56,233 nt of DNA from Deltaproteobacteria bacterium (GTDB taxonomy: Bacteria; Desulfobacterota; Syntrophia; Syntrophales; Smithellaceae). Below the pieces are notes generated by a model, which worked only from the letters and a program-made list of their open reading frames with translations, did not search any database and was not told the origin of the DNA. Each line of letters opens with the position of its first letter. Position 1 is the first letter of the stretch. Of this stretch, positions 17,544-25,433 are shown piece by piece. Made by a program: the position numbers and the translations under genes. Where the stretch lies: the NCBI GenBank assembly GCA_009668925.1, contig SBEK01000004.1:1-56233 (forward strand), written 5' to 3'.

Positions 17544-17717
17544 ATGAATGAGCAGACAGTTGATCCGCGCTGGCAGCAGCTGCAGTCCCGCATCGACAAG
17601 TTTGTGGGCCATTATCTGAAAGACAGTACTCCGGCCATTGAACACCGAAACACCATTGCCGGCCTCCTGCCGTCCCCCCTGAAATATAAGGAATTGGGCA
17701 TGAAGAAGGCATCGTAA
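17544..17717 (+). CDS. Small hypothetical protein (57 residues)
   Basis: Not recognised. A strong Shine-Dalgarno (AAAGGAGGG) lies eight bases before ATG 17544, so translation is well supported. The product is soluble and begins MNEQTVDPRWQQLQSRIDKF; it has an amphipathic N-terminal half and a basic tail (KYKELGMKKAS), with no cysteine, signal peptide or membrane helix. It is flanked by copy A of the repeated promoter element and a terminator-like hairpin, so it is a one-gene unit. Its neighbour usp has the same promoter element, which suggests a stress-related role by association only. Confidence 0.72.
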   Translation: MNEQTVDPRWQQLQSRIDKFVGHYLKDSTPAIEHRNTIAGLLPSPLKYKELGMKKAS

Positions 17718-17813
17718 AGAAATCAACCGGCAGACGATTCGGCCGACGGCGGAGCCACAGGCGGATTTATTTTGCACAATTGCGAACTTCACGGGATTGG
17801 CCTGAGCGTTTAG

Positions 17814-17850
17814 AGCCTCCTCCGGGCAGCCCGGGAGAGGCTTTAAATTT
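17814..17850 (+). terminator. Probable terminator of the 57-residue gene
   Basis: AGCCTCCTCCGGGC and GCCCGGGAGAGGCT pair with one internal mismatch pair, followed by TTTAAATTT. The 96-base stretch between the stop and this hairpin holds nothing I recognise. Confidence 0.65.
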
Positions 17851-17907
17851 ATGATATTACAATATAAAACCCTTCGAATGCCGGCAACGATTTGGCAGGA
17901 TCGGTGT

Positions 17908-17952
17908 TGGTAGTTTTTTACTACCAGTAACCTATAGAATAACCCTTATTGT
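17908..17952 (+). promoter_or_regulatory. Repeated promoter element, copy B (before usp)
   Basis: Perfect palindrome TGGTAGT-N5-ACTACCA (17908-17926), then 21 bases, then ATTGT (17948-17952). A TATAAT follows at 17961-17966 without a recognisable -35, as expected for an activated promoter. Usp starts at 18001. Confidence 0.7.
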
Positions 17953-18000
17953 AAGTTAGATATAATTGACTATGTTTGACAAAAAAAAGGAGGAATAATT

Positions 18001-18453
18001 ATGTTTGCACCGAAAAAAATATTAGTGCCGACGGATTTTTTAGTCTATGCGGATAATGCGTTAAAGAAAGCGGTCGATATCGCACTGGAGAGCAAAGCAA
18101 AAATTTATCTCTTCCACGTGATTGATGATGGGTTCCAGCAGTGTGCAGTGGATTATTGTCTGGATGAGGGCACGGTCCAGAAAATCATGCAGGAAAGCGC
18201 GAAGAATGCAAAAGAGAAACTGGAGCAGGAAGTCAAGAAAGTCGTCGACAGCAACGCCGGTGTAGACATTATTTACGAGACGAAACGCGGTATTCCGTAT
18301 GAAGAGATCCTCAAGGAGCAGGAAGAACAGGGAATTGATTTGATCGTCATCGCCTCCCATGGGAGGACGGGCATTTTAAAGAATCTCCTGGGCGGCGTGG
18401 CCGATAAAGTCGTCAAAAGAGCCAAAGGTCAGGTATTGCTGGTCAGAAACTGA
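18001..18453 (+). CDS. Universal stress protein (UspA family)
   Basis: UspA-fold nucleotide-binding protein of 150 residues, cytoplasmic. It has the N-terminal KKILVPTDFLVYADNALKKAVDIA, the central DLIVIASHGRTGILKNLLGGVADKVV (the GxxG-type ATP loop) and the C-terminal QVLLVRN strand. Translation is supported by AAAGGAGGA upstream of ATG 18001. A single-gene unit under copy B of the repeated promoter element. Usp proteins typically accumulate under starvation or oxidative stress; the exact role here is unknown. Confidence 0.95.
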   Translation: MFAPKKILVPTDFLVYADNALKKAVDIALESKAKIYLFHVIDDGFQQCAVDYCLDEGTVQKIMQESAKNAKEKLEQEVKKVVDSNAGVDIIYETKRGIPYEEILKEQEEQGIDLIVIASHGRTGILKNLLGGVADKVVKRAKGQVLLVRN

Positions 18454-18550
18454 TGCTCCCGTACCCGCCCCGGCGCCAAAAAAGAAGCCAGGTTCCGCGG
18501 GTGCCCTCCCGGGTGGAAGCCCGGATGCCCACAGGGGTGATGAAACGTGC

Positions 18551-18578
18551 TTGTGTTGATATTTATTCGCGTTATAAT
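18551..18578 (+). promoter_or_regulatory. Possible promoter with long leader before the LuxR-type regulator
   Basis: TTGTGT (18551-18556), 16-base spacer, TATAAT (18573-18578), 309 bases before the gene at 18887. The leader holds an inverted repeat, CCGGCTTTGTC (18687-18697) with GACAAAAGCCGG (18733-18744), and no convincing gene. Confidence 0.4.
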
Positions 18579-18886
18579 GCTTTCCAAAATCCACGAGCGT
18601 TGTTTAAGAAAGTAAACCGAAGAATGACAAATTCTCTTCCTCAAGAAAAATACAAGCTTCCTCCGATCGTTTTCGCTAAGTTTCTTCCGGCTTTGTCGTC
18701 TGTCTTTTTCCTGGGGTCTGAGATCGATCAGAGACAAAAGCCGGACAGGGCATTTGCCGAGAGCGCGCGGCCCGCGGGCGAGTGCCGGGTTTTGGCGTCC
18801 GGGAGATCGGCAGGGGCGGAGGGGGCTCGGCGCTGTGCGGACGGATCCCATCCCGGCATCGACAAACAACCTAAGAGGGTAGCCAA

Positions 18887-19756
18887 ATGAATGAACCATT
18901 GCGAATTTTGATTTTGGAAGACACGGCGGCCGACGCCGAATTGATGGAAGATGAATTAAAGCAGGCCGGCATCAACTTCGTGTCGATGAGGGTGGCCACC
19001 AAAACGGACTTTACCAGGGAACTGGACGAATTTCTGCCGGATCTGATTCTGGCGGACTATTCGCTTCCCGGCTTCAGCGGGAAATCAGCCCTGAATATCG
19101 TCCTGGGTCAGTGTCCGGACATCCCGTTTATTTTCGTTTCCGGCGCCCTGGGGGAGGAACTGGCGGTGGAACTGCTCAAGAAGGGCGCCACGGATTATGT
19201 TCTGAAAAATAATCTCGTGCGTCTGGCGCCCTCAGTCAACCGGGCTTTAAATGACGTAGCCGAGCGCAATGTCCGCCGCAAAGCCGAAGAGGATCTGAAA
19301 CGCAGCGAAAGCGAGCTGCAGCAAAAATCCAAAATCCTGGAAGAAGCGAATATCGCCCTAAAAGTCCTGCTGAAGCACCGGGAGGAGGACAGGCTGGCGG
19401 TGGAAGAAAATATTTTGAACAATGTCAAAAGCCTGATTCTGCCGTCCATCGAAAAGTTAAAGAATTTGAAACTGAATGATACGCAGCTGGCCCACGTCAA
19501 TATTATCGAAAGCCATCTGAAAGAAGTCATCTCGCCGTTCTTGAACAATCTGGCCACCCGGCATTTCGATCTGACCCCCCGGGAGCTGGAAATTGCGGCG
19601 CTGGTCCGCGAAGGCCGGACCACCAAGGAAATGACCGAGTATCTGAACATCTCGGCTACGGCCGTCGATTTTCACAGAAAGAATATCCGCCTGAAACTGG
19701 GGATCAAGAACACCAAGACCAACCTCCGGTCGATGCTGCTTTCGATATCGCAATAG
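18887..19756 (+). CDS. Response regulator, REC + coiled coil + LuxR-type HTH
   Basis: DNA-binding response regulator of 289 residues. Receiver domain 1-125 with acidic pair E11/D12, phospho-acceptor D57 (LILADYSLPG), SGA at the Thr/Ser site and K107 region (YVLKNN). A coiled coil (about 130-165) and a helical linker lead to a LuxR HTH (about 225-285, LTPRELEIAALVREGRTTKEMTEYL). The layout resembles regulators partnered with PAS-type kinases, but no kinase gene adjoins it. RBS is weak (AGAGGGTAGCCAA before ATG 18887). Confidence 0.9.
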   Translation: MNEPLRILILEDTAADAELMEDELKQAGINFVSMRVATKTDFTRELDEFLPDLILADYSLPGFSGKSALNIVLGQCPDIPFIFVSGALGEELAVELLKKGATDYVLKNNLVRLAPSVNRALNDVAERNVRRKAEEDLKRSESELQQKSKILEEANIALKVLLKHREEDRLAVEENILNNVKSLILPSIEKLKNLKLNDTQLAHVNIIESHLKEVISPFLNNLATRHFDLTPRELEIAALVREGRTTKEMTEYLNISATAVDFHRKNIRLKLGIKNTKTNLRSMLLSISQ

Positions 19757-19885
19757 CAGGCTGCTGAAAAAGGCTCATAACCTGACGGTCGCGCGTAACC
19801 TAAAGGTCACACGTACCCTTTAGGGCACGCATCTGCGGTTTATGACCTTCAGGTTACGTTACGTTTCGGCTCTTTGAACAGCCTG
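19757..19885. repeat. Long imperfect inverted repeat (REP/MITE-like)
   Basis: Begins CAGGCTGCTGAAAAAGGCTC directly after the regulator's stop and ends in the inverted counterpart TCTTTGAACAGCCTG. Further paired segments (AACCTGA/TCAGGTT, CCTAAAGG/CCTTTAGG) lie inside. It resembles dispersed hairpin repeats of deltaproteobacterial genomes and may also end transcription between the two converging regulator genes. The remaining 88 bases to 19974 hold nothing I recognise. Confidence 0.6.
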
Positions 19886-19973
19886 CAAAACAGTGGTTTT
19901 TTGAACACCCTGCTGGCGCAACGGAGGACGCCCCGGCCGGACTCCCTGTCGGGTGAGCCGGCGGACGTTTGAT

Positions 19974-20705
19974 TCAGTGCTGGATGTTAAAGGCTTTGGG
20001 GTAGAGTTTGGCCGCACAGTCGGGGCAGACCCCGTGCGTGAAATTCGCTTCGGAATGATCCCTGATGTAAGACTCAATCTGAACCCAGTTGTCTTCCTTG
20101 TCGCGGATCTTTTTGCATGATGCGCAAATCGGCAGCAGACCGCTCAGCGTCTTGATCCGCGCCAGTGCTTCCCTGAGCGATTCCTCCGTCTTTTTTCGCT
20201 CTTCAATTTCTCCCTGCAGTTCGGCCGTTCTCTGGACGACCAGCATCTCAAGTTCATCATGCGCTTTGCGCAAGGCGTCTTCCGCCTCTTTGCGGGATCT
20301 GATTTCCAGGGCCTCTTCCAGGGCCCGCCGTACGGCCGGGCCAAGCCTCTGCAAACGATTTTTCATGACATAGTCGTTTGCTCCCTTGATCAGAATGTCG
20401 ATGGCCAGCTCTTCGGCGATGGCGCCGGTTACGAGGATGAAAGGAACCTCCGCTCGCAGGCGGAGTCTGGCGTCGTCTAAAGCAGAGAGCCCGTCATACT
20501 GGGGAAGATGATAATCCGAAAGGATGATGTCGGGATTGAAATGATCGAGCGCCTCGAGATACTCCTTACGGCCCGAGACGATGTAGGAGACATGGTCGAT
20601 CTCCGCGCTTTGCAGTTCATCTTCGATCAGAGCCGCGTCGGTCTCTTGGTCTTCCAGAATCAGTATACGAATGGCACGGCCCATTTCGGCCTCGCTCTTA
20701 GTCAA
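19974..20705 (-). CDS. Response regulator, REC + coiled coil + C-terminal four-cysteine module
   Basis: 243-residue response regulator without a DNA-binding domain. REC domain about 10-130 (E18/D19, phospho-Asp D64 in ILSDYHLP), coiled coil about 145-190, then a compact module ICASCKKIRDKEDNW...QIESYIRDHS...HGVCPDCAAKLYP with C194, C197, C227 and C230 spaced as a metal-binding knuckle. This module recurs at the end of many deltaproteobacterial signalling proteins; its function is not established to my knowledge. An in-frame ATG at 20684 is an alternative start. Confidence 0.88.
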   Translation of the reverse strand: MTKSEAEMGRAIRILILEDQETDAALIEDELQSAEIDHVSYIVSGRKEYLEALDHFNPDIILSDYHLPQYDGLSALDDARLRLRAEVPFILVTGAIAEELAIDILIKGANDYVMKNRLQRLGPAVRRALEEALEIRSRKEAEDALRKAHDELEMLVVQRTAELQGEIEERKKTEESLREALARIKTLSGLLPICASCKKIRDKEDNWVQIESYIRDHSEANFTHGVCPDCAAKLYPKAFNIQH

Positions 20706-20897
20706 TGGCTTTTTCCTTTCTGCGCCTCTAATGTAGCGGGCAATCCTTAAAAAAACTATGGTAGAAGATATCGTGAGATTCAGTAGGCAAATCCTCCCAT
20801 CGTTTTGCAGCCGTCGGTCATGTCCAGACGCAAATACGCAAGCGACGGTCCGCCCGTGCGCAAGTGGCGAAGGATTGACTGCCGCTCGGCCGATTTT

Positions 20898-20942
20898 CAG
20901 TAGCTTTATACTATCAATCCTCTACTGATTTCTTATCATTGC
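20898..20942 (+). promoter_or_regulatory. Repeated promoter element, copy C (before gspE)
   Basis: CAGTAG (20898-20903), 7 bases, CTATCA (20911-20916), 21 bases, ATTGC (20938-20942). Same spacing as copy B with several substitutions. GspE starts 152 bases later. The rest of the 388-base gap (20706-21093) holds nothing else recognised. Confidence 0.55.
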
Positions 20943-21093
20943 AGCGAGCCGGATAACTATTTATTGTAGTTCGGAAAGAGGCGATTTGTTCTCATAAAAA
21001 GTCGTTCATTTCAACGGCTTCCCGCAGATGATCTCCCGGATGAGAGGCGTTCGGGGAAAGCCGGTAAATAGCCCGACCCATGAGGTATTGTAA

Positions 21094-22617
21094 GTGTTGC
21101 CATCCGCCATTTATCTTGAACCGGAAAATTTTCCGAAAGTCCCCTTTATTCTGGAGACGCTCTCCGCCCGCTTCATCCGGGAACATAAGATTGTGCCCAT
21201 CGATTTTGCCGAAAATATTCTGAAAATCATCATTGCCGATCCGGAGAATCATGACGCCCTGGAGGCCCTCCGGGTCGCCGTTTCCACCGAGATGGAGATC
21301 TACACCAGTGATCCGCAGGCCATCGAAGACTACCTGGAAAAATTCTATGCGCAGGAAAATCAGGACATCAATAAACTGATCGAAAATATCGAAGACGCTG
21401 CGCTGCAATATGTCCGCGAGGAGGACGAGGATGTCGGACATTTAAAAGACCTGGCGTCGGAGGCGCCGATCATCCGGCTCGTGAACATCATTATCACGCG
21501 GGCCGCCGAGAGCCGGGCCAGTGATATTCATATCGAGCCTTTTGCCAGTGTCCTCAAGGTCCGCTACCGCATCGACGGCGTCCTGCATGATATGGATTCG
21601 ATCCCCAAGAAACTGCAGGCGGCCATCGTTTCCCGAATCAAGATCATGGCCAAACTGAATATCGCCGAAAGGCGCCTGCCTCAGGACGGACGGATCAAGC
21701 TCCGGGTCGGCGGGTCGGAAATCGATATTCGCGTCTCCACGATTCCGGTTTTGTACGGAGAGAGCATCGTCATGCGTCTGCTTCATCAGGAAGGCATCCT
21801 GATCGATATGGAGCAGCTGGGTTTCCCCGCCGATACGCTCGCCACCCTGAACAGGATCATCAATACGCCCAACGGGATCATGCTCGTTACGGGGCCGACG
21901 GGAAGCGGCAAAACCACCACCCTCTATGCGGCGCTCGACAAGATCAACTCTCCGGACAAGAAAATCATCACCGTGGAAGATCCGATTGAATACCATCTCG
22001 AGGGCATCAACCAGATTCAGACCAAACCGCAGATCGGCCTGGACTTCCCCAATATCCTCCGGCACATTGTGCGGCAGGACCCGGACATCATCATGATCGG
22101 CGAAATCCGCGATCTGGAAACCGCCGAAATCGCGATTCAGTCCGCTCTGACGGGGCATCTCGTTTTTTCCACGTTGCATACCAACGATGCGCCGACGGCG
22201 ATTACGCGTCTTCTTGATATCGGCGTCAGGAATTATCTCTTGGCGGCGACCATCCGCGGCATTATGGCCCAGCGCCTGGTCCGGCTGATTTGCCCCGATT
22301 GCCGGGAGCCGGACGAGGCGGCGACGATCGACGAAAGACTCCGGGGCATCTGGGGGAATGAACCGGTCGCCCTGTACCGCGGCCGCGGCTGCGAGAAATG
22401 CGCGAACACCGGATTTTACGGCCGGTCGGGCATCTATGAGCTTCTGGAAATGGACAGCACCATCCACCAGCTGGTCATTAAGGACGCCGATGTCCGGGAG
22501 ATCCGCGACGCCGCCAGAAGAAACGGGATGCGAACCTTGATCGAGGACGGAATGCTCAAAGTGAAAGCCGGACTGACAACGATCAATGAGGTATTCCGGG
22601 TGACGCAGGAGATTTAA
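21094..22617 (+). CDS. gspE: Type II secretion ATPase GspE
   Basis: Cytoplasmic hexameric ATPase that drives pseudopilus assembly. The 507 residues hold an N-terminal N1E-like region, the conserved AESRASDIHIEP, Walker A GPTGSGKTTT, Asp box ITVEDPIEY, Walker B DIIMIGEIRD, His box SALTGHLVFSTLHTN, and a zinc tetracysteine CPDC...CEKC (C-terminal third). The start is GTG 21094 with GAGG eight bases upstream; no ATG is available nearby because a TAA precedes it. First gene of the gspE-C operon; gspF follows without a gap. Confidence 0.97.
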   Translation: MLPSAIYLEPENFPKVPFILETLSARFIREHKIVPIDFAENILKIIIADPENHDALEALRVAVSTEMEIYTSDPQAIEDYLEKFYAQENQDINKLIENIEDAALQYVREEDEDVGHLKDLASEAPIIRLVNIIITRAAESRASDIHIEPFASVLKVRYRIDGVLHDMDSIPKKLQAAIVSRIKIMAKLNIAERRLPQDGRIKLRVGGSEIDIRVSTIPVLYGESIVMRLLHQEGILIDMEQLGFPADTLATLNRIINTPNGIMLVTGPTGSGKTTTLYAALDKINSPDKKIITVEDPIEYHLEGINQIQTKPQIGLDFPNILRHIVRQDPDIIMIGEIRDLETAEIAIQSALTGHLVFSTLHTNDAPTAITRLLDIGVRNYLLAATIRGIMAQRLVRLICPDCREPDEAATIDERLRGIWGNEPVALYRGRGCEKCANTGFYGRSGIYELLEMDSTIHQLVIKDADVREIRDAARRNGMRTLIEDGMLKVKAGLTTINEVFRVTQEI

Positions 22618-23814
22618 ATGCCGTCCTATTCCTATCGGTCGACAACGAGAGACGGAGTGATTCAGGAAGGCGTGATCGAGGCTCCGGATGACCGCGTGGC
22701 GGTGGCCTTACTGAAGCAAAGCGGCGTTATTCCCCTGAGGGTCGCGCCCAAAAGAGCGCGGATGGGCGCCGGCCTGTTTAACTTTAAAGCGGCCAAGGCG
22801 GAGCTCCAGACGTTCACAACGGAATTGCATGCGCTGCTTTCCGCCGGGTTGCCGATCGACCGCAGCCTGAATATCCTGATGGAGATGACGGAAAATAAAA
22901 AAATGCAGGAGGTCGTCTCGTCGATTCTCCAGTCCATCCGGGAGGGCTCCACCTTTTCCGGCGCGCTGGCGAAACATCCGGATGTCTTTTCGGGTCTCTA
23001 TGTCAACATGATCAAAGCGGGCGAATCGGGCGGGGCGCTGCCCGTCGTCCTGGAAAAGCTGGTTGATTTTCTGGAATCATCGAAAGAACTGAAAGATCAT
23101 GTGTTCTCGGCTTTGCTGTATCCGGTCATTCTTGTGGTAACGGGCGTTTTGTCGATTATTGTCCTGGTGACCTTTGTCCTTCCCAAGTTTGCGGATATCT
23201 TCAGCGACATGGGAACGTCGCTGCCCCTGTCCACGCAGGTGCTGGTCGGTTTCAGCCATCTGCTTTTATCCACCTGGTGGATTCTGCTCATTGTCGCCGT
23301 CGCCGGCTGGCTTGGCTTCCGCAATTACCTGAAGACGGAAAGCGGCCGGTATGCCTGGGATGCGTTCAAGCTCAAAGCGATGGGCGACATCATTCTGAAG
23401 CTGGAGACGGCGCGCTTCTGCCGGACCCTGGGAGCCTTGCTCCACAGCGGTGTGCCGCTTTTAAAAGCCGTGCGCAATGCCACGGACATCGTCGGTAACT
23501 ATGCCGTTTCTTCGAGACTGAACAAAATTGTAAGCGGAATCAAGGAGGGGAAGGGGATTGCGAGGCCTCTGTCCGACGCACAGATATTTCCGCAGCTCGC
23601 CTTATCCATGATCAAGGTCGGCGAGGAAACCGGGCAGCTCGATACGATGCTGATTAAAATCGCCGACACGTATGAAAAGAGCCTGAAGGTTTCCGTCAAG
23701 CGATTTGTAAGCGTCCTGGAACCGGTGTTGATCCTGGGGATGGGACTTTTGACCGGATTTATCGTCGTCTCCATGCTGATGGCCGTGTTCGGCATCATGG
23801 ACATCCCGCTATGA
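22618..23814 (+). CDS. gspF: Type II secretion platform protein GspF
   Basis: Polytopic inner-membrane platform protein, 398 residues, with the duplicated T2SSF domain: first repeat around FTTELHALLSAGLPIDRSLNIL and second around FCRTLGALLHSGVPLLKAVRNA. Three membrane helices, including VILVVTGVLSIIVLVTFVLP and the C-terminal VLILGMGLLTGFIVVSMLMAVF. ATG 22618 directly follows the gspE TAA. Confidence 0.97.
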   Translation: MPSYSYRSTTRDGVIQEGVIEAPDDRVAVALLKQSGVIPLRVAPKRARMGAGLFNFKAAKAELQTFTTELHALLSAGLPIDRSLNILMEMTENKKMQEVVSSILQSIREGSTFSGALAKHPDVFSGLYVNMIKAGESGGALPVVLEKLVDFLESSKELKDHVFSALLYPVILVVTGVLSIIVLVTFVLPKFADIFSDMGTSLPLSTQVLVGFSHLLLSTWWILLIVAVAGWLGFRNYLKTESGRYAWDAFKLKAMGDIILKLETARFCRTLGALLHSGVPLLKAVRNATDIVGNYAVSSRLNKIVSGIKEGKGIARPLSDAQIFPQLALSMIKVGEETGQLDTMLIKIADTYEKSLKVSVKRFVSVLEPVLILGMGLLTGFIVVSMLMAVFGIMDIPL

Positions 23815-23857
23815 GGCGGGAGGAGGACGGGATCAGACCGAAGCGAGGCTTCGCCGG

Positions 23858-24364
23858 ATGCATGTGATGATAAGCCGCAAACAGGCACATAGACGGACCG
23901 GACGATCTTGCCGGGGGTTCACGCTGATCGAGATCACCCTCGTCCTTCTCTTGATGGCGCTCCTGGTCTCCATTACGGCGGTGATGTTTGCCAATGCTCT
24001 GCCGCGGGCCAGAATGACGTCGGCAGCGGGAGAATTGACGGCCGCCGTAAAATACGCCCGGAACCTGGCCCGGGCGACCCATGAACCCCAAACGGTTGCG
24101 ATCGACCTCACGGCGCGCACCTATTCGGTAAGCGGCCGCCGGCCGAAAGTTCTTGCCGGGGATGCGGCGCTCACTATTTATGAAAGGCCCGAGGCGCAGC
24201 CCGCGACCGACGGCAAATATACGATTGTTTATGACGCGACATTGGGAAGCAATTGGAGTTCGATGATCCTGAGCCGCGGCGGGAGAAAAATAACCGTCAA
24301 AGCCGATCCGGTCTTGACGGCCGTTACGCTTCCGGGGAAGGCCGATGAAAATGCGCGCCGCTGA
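23858..24364 (+). CDS. gspH: Minor pseudopilin GspH-like
   Basis: Prepilin-type protein, 168 residues. The basic leader ends in CRG, followed by FTLIEITLVLLLMALLVSITAV, the type IV prepilin cleavage motif with Glu at mature position 5 and a hydrophobic helix. The C-terminal domain is beta-rich with RGGRKITVKADP. Position right after gspF and before gspI marks it as GspH, though short pseudopilins are hard to tell apart by sequence. A later start at ATG 23867 would shorten the leader. Confidence 0.85.
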   Translation: MHVMISRKQAHRRTGRSCRGFTLIEITLVLLLMALLVSITAVMFANALPRARMTSAAGELTAAVKYARNLARATHEPQTVAIDLTARTYSVSGRRPKVLAGDAALTIYERPEAQPATDGKYTIVYDATLGSNWSSMILSRGGRKITVKADPVLTAVTLPGKADENARR

Positions 24365-24764
24365 AAAAATACGGGGGAATCCCGCCGCTGCCGGGTTCAC
24401 GCTTTTGGAGATTATGATGGCCCTGCTCATCATCAGCATCGGGATTGTCGCCGTCGTCTCCCTGTCCCGGACGAATCTGAAGGGGCTGGACCGCGCGAAT
24501 GATCAGCTGGAAGCGTCGATGCGGGCTCAGGCCAAAATGCGGGAGGTTCAAAGCCTGCCGTCGTGGAAGACGAAAGCCTGGAGCACAACGGACGATGCCG
24601 GCTACACATACGATGTCTCCATAGAAGAAATGATGAAGGAAAGAACGGACTCGCTGGCGGTCATCATGAATGAAATAACGGTCACCACCTCCTGGACGCG
24701 GGGGGAAAATAGAAAAAGGATTATTCTGAAGACCGCAAAACTGTCTTTGAAGGCGGAATCATGA
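24345..24764 (+). CDS. gspI: Minor pseudopilin GspI
   Basis: 139-residue prepilin-type protein: leader ending AAAG, then FTLLEIMMALLIISIGIVAVV with Glu5. The pattern LLEIMMAL and ISIGIVA plus small size fit GspI, which nucleates the pseudopilus tip with J and K. Its start overlaps the gspH end by 20 bases and has GGGAAGG upstream, so translation is coupled. Confidence 0.88.
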   Translation: MKMRAAEKIRGNPAAAGFTLLEIMMALLIISIGIVAVVSLSRTNLKGLDRANDQLEASMRAQAKMREVQSLPSWKTKAWSTTDDAGYTYDVSIEEMMKERTDSLAVIMNEITVTTSWTRGENRKRIILKTAKLSLKAES

Positions 24765-25426
24765 TTTGCTGCAATCCCCGAGTCAGGAGCCGGCCCCGGA
24801 AGGCGCGCCGCATGAATGATCGCGGATTTACGCTGCTGGAGCTGCTTCTTTCGATTTTACTGCTTGTTTTGATCACCGGCGTTTTGGGAGGAGCCCTGCA
24901 TATGGCGCACAGCGCCCTGTCGCGGGGCGAAAAGAAAGTGCGCGACCTGGAAACGCTAAAGACGTCTTATGCGCTGATGGAGGCTCAAATCCAATCCCTG
25001 ATGCCCTATAAATACGGGCCGGACGGACCGAAGATTTTCTTTGAAGGCCGGTCCGACAAATTGCGGATATTGACCGCTTATTCCATCTGGCGCGGCGGCG
25101 GAGGCGGCGTTTTGGCCACCTATGACGTTGTGCCCGGTGCGCCGGGCAAGCAGAATCTGAAAGTAACGGAGCAATTGCCCTTTCAGGATGCGGCGGACGA
25201 AACGATCCTTTTTGCGAACTGCGACACGATTCAGTTCGAATATTTCTTGCAGGCCGGACAAGATGAAGGGAAATGGCTTTCCGGCTGGGGGGACGTCCAT
25301 ACGACGATCCCGGAAAAAATCGGCATCAACCTGACCTGCGGTACGAGCCGCCTCCGCTACGAATTCAAGGCGCCGGCTAAGCCGCTCGAGGTGACGACGG
25401 CCCGTCCGTCCGGCGCCAAAAAATAG
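24761..25426 (+). CDS. gspJ: Minor pseudopilin GspJ
   Basis: 221-residue prepilin-type protein with the cleavage motif NDRGFTLLELLLSILLLVLITGVLGGA and a beta-rich globular domain, matching tip pseudopilin GspJ. ATG 24761 overlaps the gspI stop (ATGA); an alternative ATG at 24812 with GGAAGG upstream would give a more typical short leader (MNDRG). Both are plausible. Confidence 0.87.
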   Translation: MICCNPRVRSRPRKARRMNDRGFTLLELLLSILLLVLITGVLGGALHMAHSALSRGEKKVRDLETLKTSYALMEAQIQSLMPYKYGPDGPKIFFEGRSDKLRILTAYSIWRGGGGGVLATYDVVPGAPGKQNLKVTEQLPFQDAADETILFANCDTIQFEYFLQAGQDEGKWLSGWGDVHTTIPEKIGINLTCGTSRLRYEFKAPAKPLEVTTARPSGAKK

Positions 25427-25433
25427 AGATGAT

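Noticed and set aside
17908..17952. The repeated element as a sigma54 (-24/-12) promoter
   Set aside because: No GG dinucleotide lies at the required distance upstream of the TTG in the copies examined.
18453..18890. 145-codon open frame between usp and the LuxR-type regulator
   Set aside because: Basic, low-complexity product with no family marks and no good ribosome-binding site; more likely a leader region.
20759..20764. An eighth copy of the element near 20759 (TGGTAG half-site)
   Set aside because: Only one half-site is present and ATTG is not at the fixed distance in either direction.
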